A stretch of DNA of 26,651 nt from Syntrophaceae bacterium (GTDB lineage: Bacteria > Desulfobacterota > Desulfomonilia > Desulfomonilales > Desulfomonilaceae), in the NCBI GenBank assembly GCA_014874425.1, contig JACWAG010000268.1, positions 1 to 26,651 on the forward strand, given 5' to 3'. Positions 1 to 7,522 of the stretch are shown piece by piece. Every line of letters begins with the position of its first letter. Position 1 is the stretch's first letter. The position numbers and the translations under genes were made by a program. The notes below the pieces were generated by a model. It saw nothing but the letters and a program-made list of their open reading frames with translations. It did no database searches and was not told where the DNA came from.

Positions 1-75
1 ATTTTCGACGAGTTTAACCTCAATGGGTTCATCCCATCGTGGCGATTGGATTATGTCTCCAGGTTTGATTTGCAT
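1..75 (-). CDS. Partial CDS, N-terminal 25 codons, function unknown
   Basis: An open frame starts at an ATG (positions 75-73 on the minus strand) and runs out of the window without a stop. A purine-rich G6 tract about 5-10 nt upstream could serve as a ribosome binding site. The visible start, MQIKPGDIIQSPRW followed by an acidic stretch, recalls the N-termini of some SNF2-type helicase proteins, but 25 residues cannot support a family assignment. It is transcribed divergently from mfd across a gene-free gap of about 540 bp. It could be a chance frame; the purine-rich tract and a plausible protein start favour a real gene. Confidence 0.45.
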   Translation of the reverse strand, partial: MQIKPGDIIQSPRWDEPIEVKLVEN

Positions 76-614
76 TCCAGCCCCCCGCTGGTCAGACTTG
101 ACACAAAAACATGATTCACAGCCCCCGAAATTGAACGGTGGACCTATTCTAAATCATCTAAAAATTGCCCGTTGATTCAGCGTAACATTTATATGTGTCA
201 TTTAAGGACACACGAAACAAAAATAATTTACTATCCTCATTTTCTCAGGACGCCCCCGATTAGGCTTTATTGGTTGAGGTTTGTATTTGTGAACCAAATC
301 TCGGACTTTGAATTTGCCAAATTTCCACGAATATTAAAAGCCTTTTTTCTCATACGATTATTGGAACTTCATTATCCGTTGATTCCCCAACGATTCTCCC
401 CCGGATTACCAAATACGTGGCCTTGTGGCACGCGACCGAAATGCCGCAACCTGACACAACCGTCACTTTCCACGCTGTTCCTCATATCAGACATTTCGTT
501 TCACTATGGCCGTAGGACTTTGCATGATAGACGCATAACACAAGCTTTTTTTATAAGCTGTGATGTGCTAGATCTTAGAGTGAAAAATAAATTGAGATTA
601 GAAAGAAATTCTCT
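76..614. other. Intergenic region, no gene recognised
   Basis: This is roughly 540 bp of moderately AT-rich DNA between the divergent partial gene and mfd. The only long frame, a plus-strand stretch at 172-654, has low-complexity and basic composition, no recognisable motif, and runs into the mfd coding region out of frame, so I treat it as spurious. A few C5 runs (near 120, 250 and 396) and a weak AT-rich hairpin (AGCTT/AAGCT, around 545-562) are visible. The promoters of both flanking genes should lie here, but I cannot point to a convincing -35/-10 pair. Confidence 0.5.
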
Positions 615-3600
615 TTGGCGCCTTCCCAGGATACCATCTTTTTCAAAGCATTAAAGTTCTTGAGTCAGTCCGGAGAAAACGGCGGGATTTACGGCCTAAA
701 AGGTTCAGCCGCGGCTTTTCTCATAGCAATGGCTTTAAAAAAGGGATCAGGGCCCATATTGTGGATACTGCCCGACGATGATTCGGCCTCTCGTTGCGCG
801 AGTGACCTTTGTTTCTATCTAGGTTTGGATGAAAAGAATATCAACCCGCTCAATTCACCAGTAGTTCATTACCCAGAGACATTAGCGGTCCCTTATTCCC
901 AAGCCGGATTTGAATCCGACATCTGGACTGATCGTATGTCCTGCCTGTTTCGACTAGTATCAAATCTCACGCCGCAGGTTATAACGGTTAGTATTCCTTC
1001 TCTGGCTCGCAAAATAATACCACGGTCTGAATTTGACTCCCTTAGCTTTAACCTTTCCGTTGGCCATGAGGCTGACAGGGATTCATTGTGCGCTGACTTG
1101 ATCAAGGCAGGCTATTCCAGGGCCCCTCTTGTTGAAGACGTTGGAGATTTTGCGGCCAGGGGCTCAATCGTCGACATTTATTCACCTTTGTACGCAAACC
1201 CCATACGGATCGAACAGATGGGGGACATTGTTGAGTCTATGCGGTTCTTTGATCCCTCCAACCAGAGATCATTAGACCCTATATCAGAAATAATGGTCTG
1301 TCCCATTCAGATGTCTCCTCCTGATGATGATTTCATGGAACACGGACTCGACAAGCTTGTGCAAGTTTGCGAGTCAAGAGGAGTAGAAAGACGAATTCGA
1401 CAGGGCTTGTTGGATGACTTCCGTCACCGCATAAGATTTCCTGGAGTAGAGCTATATCTCTCGTATTTCAGAGACCGTCTGGAAACATTGCTTGATTATT
1501 TGCCCTCTGAAACTCTGGTCCTGGTCCCCGATGAAGAAACTATTAGCGTTTCATTTGAAGATAATGGACAGGAAGTATTTCACGGATTCCAGTCGGCTGT
1601 AGACAGTGGCCTCCCAGTACCGGAACCCGCTTCTCTTTATATTTCAGAGAGCAATTTTCGAGAACTGCTCGAATTCTTTAGAACCGTCGTCGTCGCTGAT
1701 CTTGAAATCGAAAAACAGGATGTTCGGAGCTTCAGGATTCCGTGCATTTCCAATGTGGACATAAAGCCGACCATAATGAAAGAAAAGGCCTATGATCGAG
1801 CTATGGCTGGATTAGTACGGATGATGGCGGATTGGAGAGATATTGGAAACGAAGTCTATATTGTCAGCCACACCGAAGGGCAGGCCCAGCGATTGTATAA
1901 GCTTCTTGAACCATATAAGGCCGGTCTAAATTATCTGGGATCAGGTTTTCAAACCCCAAGCTTTGAGTCAACACGGGCACCGGGAATTTATTTACATGTT
2001 GGTTCGCTTACCAAAGGATTTCGCATTGAAGAAATTGGCATAGTTACCCTTACAGAGGAAGAAATTTTTGGCCCTAGAGTTCGTGCCCCAATTCGTAAAC
2101 ACGCTCGAGGGGTTTTTGTCTCTTCGCTTACAGACCTTTCAGAAGGAGAAGCCGTAGTTCACGAGAATTACGGAATAGGCATTTTCAGAGGCCTGACGCG
2201 TAAGGAATTCGACGGCGTTGAGGGAGAGGTCATGGTAATTGAATACGCCGGAGGGGACATTCTTTACCATCCAGTCGAGCGACTCCAATCAATTCAGAAG
2301 TTTGTTTCAGGATCCGAGGCCCCCCCACGCGTAGACAGGTTGGGAACTAAGGGCTGGGAAAAAACCAAGGCCAAAATCAAGAAGTCAATCAGGGACATGG
2401 CCAAGGAACTGTTGGACATTTATGCTCGGAGGCAGGTCTCATCCAGGCCTCCCTATTCGCCTTGCGACCAACACCTGGCTGAATTCGAGGCGGCATTTGA
2501 ATTTGAAGAAACAGCTGACCAGGCCAAAGCAATTCAGGACGTAATGGAAGCTTTGGATTCAGACCGTCCAATGGACCGTTTAATTTGCGGTGACGTAGGT
2601 TATGGAAAAACCGAAATCGCAATCAGAGCAGCTTTCCGGGTAACGATGGATAGTAAACAGGTGGCTGTTTTGGTACCAACAACAGTCCTTGCGCAACAGC
2701 ATTTTGATACTTTTTCTCGCCGGTTTGCGGATTATCCAGTAAATGTGGACATGATTTCCAGGTTTAGATCCACAGCGGAACAAAAGGAAATCCTTACAAA
2801 ACTCGAGGAGGGCAAGATTGATTTAATCGTTGGGACACATCGACTCTTGCAAAAAGATGTTAAATTCAAGGACCTTGGTCTGCTCGTTCTGGATGAAGAA
2901 CAGCGATTCGGCGTTGCTCACAAAGAGCGTATCAAAAAATATAAAGCGCACGTGGATATCTTGACGCTTACTGCGACTCCAATTCCCAGGACGTTGAATC
3001 TCTCTCTTACAGGAATGCGAGACATGTCGGTTATTGAAACCCCTCCAACCAACCGGCACGCTATACGGACACATGTTTTGAAACAGTCCGACGACGTGGT
3101 CAGAGAAGCTATAATTAAGGAATTAAATCGTGGTGGACAGGTTTTTTATTTGCACAACAGGGTCCAAACTATCTATCGACGCGCGACTGCCCTTCAAAGA
3201 CTTGTCCCTGAAGCTAGATTTGGAGTTGCACATGGCCAACAGACCGACAACGAACTAGAGCGTGTTATGATGGAATTCGTGACGGGCAAAACCAATGTTC
3301 TCGTTTGCACAAGCATCATTGAATCCGGTCTGGACATATCTAGATCAAACACCATTATCATAGAGCGCGCTGACACTTTTGGGCTTGCAGATCTATATCA
3401 ATTGCGCGGCCGCGTGGGGAGGTCCAATGTCAGGGCCTACGCCTACCTGCTGACTCCTCCAGAGACACTTTTGACCGCAGACGCGGTTAAGAGATTGGCG
3501 GTTATTCAGGAACATTCGGAACTTGGACAGGGTTTCAAGGTGGCCATGCGAGACATGGAAATAAGAGGGACAGGTAATATTCTAGGAGTTTCACAATCCG

Positions 3601-4235
3601 GACACGTTAACCAGGTTGGCTATGAGATGTATCTGGAACTGCTGGAAGAATCAGTTAGGGAAATAAAGGGTGAGGCGCCTGAAACAAAGATTGACCCGGA
3701 AATTCATCTTAAAATTGAAGCTTACATTCCTGACAGTTATGTTCCTGACGCTAACCAGAGAATGAACTTTTATAAAAGGCTGTCCAGGGCCTCGAGCCAA
3801 AGTGAAATCGATGGAATAGAAGAAGAGATAATTGATCTTTACGGAAAGACGCCGGAACAAGTTAACGCCTTGTTGTCTATAATGGCAATACGTCTGGTTA
3901 TGAAAGAACTTCTCGTGTCTAAACTGGACTATGCAAAAGGAGACTTAGTCATCTCCTTTGATGAATCAACAATTGTGACACCGGAATCTCTCATCAAGTG
4001 GGTACAGGAAAATCAAAATGTGAGAATATTACCGGGCGACAAGCTAGTTTATCACACTGGTTCAGTTGATCTTAAAGAAAGGACCGATAAGGCTTTAGTC
4101 GTTTTGAGAGAATTGCTATACTTGACAAACGATCAAAAGATGGACCAGACATCTAGTATTGTGGAACCCGGGCAACCTTTGGTTAAATATAAGTTGTTCA
4201 AGAAAAAATCGCTTGGATCGAAAAATGAAATCTAA
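615..4235 (+). CDS. mfd: Transcription-repair coupling factor Mfd
   Basis: Mfd is an ATP-driven translocase that removes RNA polymerase stalled at DNA lesions and recruits UvrA for nucleotide excision repair. The 1206-residue product is close to the usual family length (about 1150-1180). In order it shows a UvrB-like N-terminal region, an RNA polymerase-interacting CarD-like domain (about 505-575, containing VVHENYGIGIFRG), a Walker A loop (GDVGYGKTE, about 659-667), the DEEQ box (about 759-763), the TATPIPRTL motif, motif VI (QLRGRVGRS), and the TRG motif IRGTGNILGVSQSGH (about 982) before the C-terminal domain. The chosen start is TTG with only a weak purine-rich leader; no nearby ATG gives a full N-terminus. 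The 3' end overlaps the next gene by 11 nt, so the two are probably co-transcribed. Confidence 0.97.
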   Translation: MAPSQDTIFFKALKFLSQSGENGGIYGLKGSAAAFLIAMALKKGSGPILWILPDDDSASRCASDLCFYLGLDEKNINPLNSPVVHYPETLAVPYSQAGFESDIWTDRMSCLFRLVSNLTPQVITVSIPSLARKIIPRSEFDSLSFNLSVGHEADRDSLCADLIKAGYSRAPLVEDVGDFAARGSIVDIYSPLYANPIRIEQMGDIVESMRFFDPSNQRSLDPISEIMVCPIQMSPPDDDFMEHGLDKLVQVCESRGVERRIRQGLLDDFRHRIRFPGVELYLSYFRDRLETLLDYLPSETLVLVPDEETISVSFEDNGQEVFHGFQSAVDSGLPVPEPASLYISESNFRELLEFFRTVVVADLEIEKQDVRSFRIPCISNVDIKPTIMKEKAYDRAMAGLVRMMADWRDIGNEVYIVSHTEGQAQRLYKLLEPYKAGLNYLGSGFQTPSFESTRAPGIYLHVGSLTKGFRIEEIGIVTLTEEEIFGPRVRAPIRKHARGVFVSSLTDLSEGEAVVHENYGIGIFRGLTRKEFDGVEGEVMVIEYAGGDILYHPVERLQSIQKFVSGSEAPPRVDRLGTKGWEKTKAKIKKSIRDMAKELLDIYARRQVSSRPPYSPCDQHLAEFEAAFEFEETADQAKAIQDVMEALDSDRPMDRLICGDVGYGKTEIAIRAAFRVTMDSKQVAVLVPTTVLAQQHFDTFSRRFADYPVNVDMISRFRSTAEQKEILTKLEEGKIDLIVGTHRLLQKDVKFKDLGLLVLDEEQRFGVAHKERIKKYKAHVDILTLTATPIPRTLNLSLTGMRDMSVIETPPTNRHAIRTHVLKQSDDVVREAIIKELNRGGQVFYLHNRVQTIYRRATALQRLVPEARFGVAHGQQTDNELERVMMEFVTGKTNVLVCTSIIESGLDISRSNTIIIERADTFGLADLYQLRGRVGRSNVRAYAYLLTPPETLLTADAVKRLAVIQEHSELGQGFKVAMRDMEIRGTGNILGVSQSGHVNQVGYEMYLELLEESVREIKGEAPETKIDPEIHLKIEAYIPDSYVPDANQRMNFYKRLSRASSQSEIDGIEEEIIDLYGKTPEQVNALLSIMAIRLVMKELLVSKLDYAKGDLVISFDESTIVTPESLIKWVQENQNVRILPGDKLVYHTGSVDLKERTDKALVVLRELLYLTNDQKMDQTSSIVEPGQPLVKYKLFKKKSLGSKNEI

Positions 4236-5496
4236 ATTATTTTTGTCTTTTCTAGTTTCAGTGCTCGCTTGCTTAAGTGTCGCCAAAATGGTTTGCGCCG
4301 CCACATATTCGGATAGAATTGCAGCGATAGTAAACTCCGACGTTATTCTCGAATCTGATGTGAAAAAGCAAAAGCAGCCTCTGATAAGAAATTTGATAAA
4401 TCTGCCTCTTGGCATAGTGCCTCCTGGGAAATGGCCCACAGAAAGAGAAATCCTGGATGAATTAGTAGTGATTCATTTGCTGGAACAGGAAGCTACCAAA
4501 AAAGGAATATCTCTTGACGATAAGGCTGTCGACGCCAGTATTGAATCTATAAAAAAGCGTAACAACCTTACGGATGAACAATTCGTGTTGTTTTTGGCCG
4601 GTAATGGTCTTAGTTTTGCAGATTACAAGCAATTGATGGTACGACAATTTCGTCTGACCAAGCTCATTGAATCGGAAGTAACTCGGAAAACACCAATCAG
4701 CGAGGAAGACGCGGAAAAATATTTCAAGAAACATTCATCTGAAATTGATGAAGAATATTCAAAGCTGATGGAAGGTATGGCTCCTGCTCAGCCGCCCGAA
4801 CAAGAAGCAAAACCAAATATTCCAACAGAGCAACAGGTATATAAAGGTGGAAAAATCAGACTTCGTCAGATAACCTTGAAAATTGCAGGAGGGAAAAAGC
4901 CTAAGGACATAAAGAAGGTCATGGAGACGGCAAAGAAGGTTTACGAAGACGCCCAAACTGGGGAGGATTTTGGAAAACTGGCAAAGAAATATTCGCAGGA
5001 TTCATGGGCAAAAAGTGGCGGAGATCTTGGATTCATGGATTATAAGGATATGGTTCCCCAGTTGCAGAAGATGGTCGAGCACATGAAAGTCGGCGACCTT
5101 ACTCCACCAATCCAGACAGGCGACGCAGTATTGATGTTTTATCTTGATGACGCCAGGAATCGTAAAGAAAAAAGTATTCCCATACCTGAGAAGACACGAA
5201 AAGAACTAGAAAAACGTTGGAAAAAGGAATACGAGAAAAGGTTAGCTGAAAAAAAAGCAAAAGCGACTCAACGACGTGAAAACCCAAACGTTAAGACCGA
5301 AGCCAGCCAAAACGCGTCCGAAGCCAACGCAAAGCAAATAAAGGCGCTTGGCATTCTAGATCCGGAAGAGGCAAAGGAATATTCAAAGGTCCGCAACAAG
5401 GTGATTACAATCCTAAGGTCTGAATTGACACAGTCCCGGATGAAAGATTGGATTGACGAACTGAAACGTAATTCGATAATTGAAGTTAAACTTTGA
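4225..5496 (+). CDS. SurA/PpiC-type periplasmic peptidyl-prolyl isomerase chaperone
   Basis: This looks like a periplasmic foldase of the SurA/parvulin family, which chaperones outer-membrane proteins. The ATG at 4225 is chosen over an in-frame upstream start at 4159 because it opens directly into a signal peptide (charged MKSK, hydrophobic core, then VCAATYSD), with cleavage probably near residue 24. An N-terminal SurA-like helical domain follows (about 25-160, starting DRIAAIVNSDVILESDV). There is one parvulin domain (about 208-310, with RLRQITLKIA, the FGKLAKKYSQD helix and SGGDLGFMDY). A very Lys/Glu-rich helical segment leads to the C-terminal helix, ending EVKL. The mature protein is shorter than E. 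coli SurA (two parvulin domains), so it may be an equivalent rather than a strict orthologue. Translation is probably coupled to mfd (11-nt overlap). Confidence 0.88.
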   Translation: MKSKLFLSFLVSVLACLSVAKMVCAATYSDRIAAIVNSDVILESDVKKQKQPLIRNLINLPLGIVPPGKWPTEREILDELVVIHLLEQEATKKGISLDDKAVDASIESIKKRNNLTDEQFVLFLAGNGLSFADYKQLMVRQFRLTKLIESEVTRKTPISEEDAEKYFKKHSSEIDEEYSKLMEGMAPAQPPEQEAKPNIPTEQQVYKGGKIRLRQITLKIAGGKKPKDIKKVMETAKKVYEDAQTGEDFGKLAKKYSQDSWAKSGGDLGFMDYKDMVPQLQKMVEHMKVGDLTPPIQTGDAVLMFYLDDARNRKEKSIPIPEKTRKELEKRWKKEYEKRLAEKKAKATQRRENPNVKTEASQNASEANAKQIKALGILDPEEAKEYSKVRNKVITILRSELTQSRMKDWIDELKRNSIIEVKL

Positions 5497-5624
5497 TCAC
5501 CATAGAATTTGACTCTTGAGTGGATACCGCAGATTGTTTTGTGTCCATGCCGTGAATCCAACACGGGACAGTCATGCGTTGCGACACTCTTGTTTTATCA
5601 TTCAACATGTCCGGGCAAAATTAG

Positions 5625-6659
5625 ATGCTTTTCAATTTTATCGCTTCCAGAGTTTCAAAAGATTTAGCCGTGGACCTGGGTACGGCAAACAGCCTTGTGT
5701 ACTGCCGAGGCTCCGGCATAGTCGTCGATGAGCCTTCTGTCGTAGCTATTAGAAAGAGGGATAAAAGAAGCTCGGAAGTATGGGTTGGGGCTGAAGCAAA
5801 GAAAATGATCGGTCGCGTACCCGAATCCATAGAGGTTTACAGGCCTTTAAAGGATGGCGTAATAGCCAACTTCGAAATCGCCAGCCTCATGCTCAGGTTT
5901 TTTATCCACAAGGCCCACGGACGTAAGGCGTTCGTTCGACCCAGAGTAATAATTTCCGTCCCGTCCGGAGTGACTCCGGTAGAGCGTCGAGCCGTGCGAG
6001 ATGCGACCTTGAACGCCGGAGCCGGCGAGGTTTTCGTAGTGGAAGAAGCAATGGCGGCAGCAATGGGCGCCGGCTTACCTGTTACTGAACCAATGAGTAA
6101 TATGATCGTTGACATTGGAGGCGGTACAACCGAGGTAGCAATTATCAGCTTGACCGGGGTTGTATACAGCAACTCGATCAAAGTCGCTGGAGACAAACTA
6201 GACAGCGATATCCTGAACTTCGTCAGAAAGAATTATAGCATTCTCATTGGCCTATCAACTGCTGAACAAATTAAAATGCTTATAGGTCGGGCTTTCATTC
6301 AGGGCGATGACGAAGAGGAAATCGATATCAAGGGTCGTGATCTTATGGATGGCATACCTAAGACCATCACAATTAACTCTGGTGAAATCGCCATAGCCAT
6401 TATGGATTCGGTCAATACAATCGTTGACAATGTTAAATCAGCCCTTGAGCAATGTCCTCCGGAGTTGGCCGCCGACATCATCGACACGGGAATAGTGCTG
6501 ACCGGTGGAGGATCGTTGTTAAGAAATCTGGACTTAAGGATACGACAAGAAATCGGGGTTCCTGTTGTTGTGCCTGACGATCCGTTGACAACCGTTGTCA
6601 GAGGCGCCGGTATGATGTTGGAAGACATTGAGTTGCTCAAAGAAATTTCCAACAATTGA
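5625..6659 (+). CDS. mreB: Rod shape-determining actin homologue MreB
   Basis: MreB is a cytoplasmic actin-like ATPase that assembles under the inner membrane and organises elongation-mode peptidoglycan synthesis. The 344-residue product is the usual length. It carries the actin-fold signatures in order: phosphate 1 (DLGTANSLVY, about 17-26), the EPSVVAI segment, phosphate 2 (DIGGGTTEVAI, about 163-173), the EQIKMLIG helix, and the adenosine motif (LTGGGSLLRNLD, about 290). The ATG at 5625 is the natural start, with a hydrophobic amphipathic N-terminus (MLFNFIA) that may contact the membrane. No strong Shine-Dalgarno sequence is visible. It follows surA after a 128-bp gap and is not followed by mreC or mreD; the next gene is convergent. 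FtsA-type proteins are excluded because the sequence follows MreB and a separate ftsA is present. Confidence 0.97.
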   Translation: MLFNFIASRVSKDLAVDLGTANSLVYCRGSGIVVDEPSVVAIRKRDKRSSEVWVGAEAKKMIGRVPESIEVYRPLKDGVIANFEIASLMLRFFIHKAHGRKAFVRPRVIISVPSGVTPVERRAVRDATLNAGAGEVFVVEEAMAAAMGAGLPVTEPMSNMIVDIGGGTTEVAIISLTGVVYSNSIKVAGDKLDSDILNFVRKNYSILIGLSTAEQIKMLIGRAFIQGDDEEEIDIKGRDLMDGIPKTITINSGEIAIAIMDSVNTIVDNVKSALEQCPPELAADIIDTGIVLTGGGSLLRNLDLRIRQEIGVPVVVPDDPLTTVVRGAGMMLEDIELLKEISNN

Positions 6660-6700
6660 AATTGACTAATTCTCTGTTTTTGGCCTCTTTTAAATTATTC

Positions 6701-7228
6701 TTAAGCTTTTTCAGTTGTTGTATGCACATTCACCTCTTCCGCCGAGGTTTTTTCTAAAATTTCCTTTGCCTTTTCAGTTTCCTGTATTGTCCCATGGGCG
6801 ATTAGGAGAAATTTCTCAGCCTTCAACTGAGTTTCATATTTTATTATACTTTCTTTGGGTATCCCAACACTAAAGAGTCCCGCTCCCAAAGCGCTCAGAC
6901 CACCGACCGCCACCGCTCCTTCCAAAGCCGCTATGATCCAGCTTACTAAGGGCCCAGCCACAGCGACCGGCCCTATCCCTGGCACGAAAAAGAACGCCGC
7001 TCCAAAAAGAAGGCCCCACAGACCGCCCCAGAAAGCGCCCAATTTCCCCCATGCTTTCATCCTGTCGCCTACGGAATAATAGCCAACGACATGTTCCTCG
7101 GTGTGGTAGTCTTTCCCGACGACAGAAAGCTTGTTCATGTCAAAACCGGCTTTCTGCAATCCTTTAATTGACTGTTCGGCGTCCGAATGACTCTTGTAAA
7201 CACCAACAACAGCATTCTTTTCGTCCAT
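6701..7228 (-). CDS. Putative stress-related membrane protein, YflT/GSP17M-like N-terminus
   Basis: The product is 175 residues. The N-terminal part (about 5-45, VVGVYKSHSDAEQSIKGLQKAGF) resembles the YflT/general stress protein 17M-type domain. The middle (about 60-130) is very rich in Gly, Ala and aromatic residues and forms two likely membrane hairpin segments. The tail (about 140-175) is a charged helix containing LKAEKFLLIAHGT. The ATG at 7228 is preferred over an in-frame start at 7258 because it has a strong GGGAGG ribosome binding site 6 nt upstream. It is convergent with mreB (41 bp between stops) and lies behind the ferredoxin gene. Molecular function is unknown; a role in stress or envelope physiology is only an inference from family resemblance. 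Confidence 0.75.
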   Translation of the reverse strand: MDEKNAVVGVYKSHSDAEQSIKGLQKAGFDMNKLSVVGKDYHTEEHVVGYYSVGDRMKAWGKLGAFWGGLWGLLFGAAFFFVPGIGPVAVAGPLVSWIIAALEGAVAVGGLSALGAGLFSVGIPKESIIKYETQLKAEKFLLIAHGTIQETEKAKEILEKTSAEEVNVHTTTEKA

Positions 7229-7234
7229 TAATAA

Positions 7235-7240
7235 CCTCCC
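7235..7240 (-). promoter_or_regulatory. Ribosome binding site deciding the start of the YflT-like gene
   Basis: GGGAGG on the minus strand lies 6 nt upstream of the ATG at 7228. No comparable motif precedes the in-frame start at 7258, so this site fixes the shorter protein. Confidence 0.8.
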
Positions 7241-7335
7241 TCTTTTCAAAACCAACATCTTTGTACATTACATCCAAAACAGCTAGCCAACCATGAAATA
7301 TCTAAAACTAATACCACTCCAAGGGTTTACATTGG

Positions 7336-7521
7336 TCAGGTTTCCAGCACTATTATTGCATCTTCCGGGCATTCGGCGACACATGCCTCACAATTATTAC
7401 ATTGGGCCGAGTTTGCCACCTCAACTTCGTCGTTTTCAATCTCAAACACATCTTTAGGACATATATTAACGCAAAAAAAACATTTCGTACATTTGGTTCG
7501 GTCAATATTGGGAAAGTACAT
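7336..7521 (-). CDS. Two-cluster 4Fe-4S ferredoxin
   Basis: This 61-residue protein has two complete ferredoxin motifs: CTKCFFCVNICP (about 11-22) and CNNCEACVAECP (about 41-52). That arrangement predicts two [4Fe-4S] clusters in a small bacterial-type electron carrier located in the cytoplasm. The ATG at 7521 lies 1 nt after the TAG stop of the upstream radical SAM gene, so the two are almost certainly translated from one mRNA. Radical SAM enzymes need a low-potential reductant, so this ferredoxin could supply electrons to its neighbour, although that pairing is an inference from gene order. Confidence 0.9.
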   Translation of the reverse strand: MYFPNIDRTKCTKCFFCVNICPKDVFEIENDEVEVANSAQCNNCEACVAECPEDAIIVLET

Positions 7522-7522
7522 C

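Noticed and set aside
172..654. A 160-codon plus-strand frame before mfd
   Set aside because: No recognisable domain or ribosome binding site, composition unlike the neighbouring proteins, and it runs into the mfd coding region in another frame.
4225..4300. Possible lipoprotein box (VLAC) in the SurA-like signal peptide
   Set aside because: The residue at -2 does not fit the usual lipobox, and a standard signal-peptidase site near VCA-AT explains the N-terminus better.
5837..6655. Two antisense frames of about 118 codons inside mreB
   Set aside because: Both are Ser/Thr/Ile-rich mirror translations of a strongly conserved gene and show no motif.
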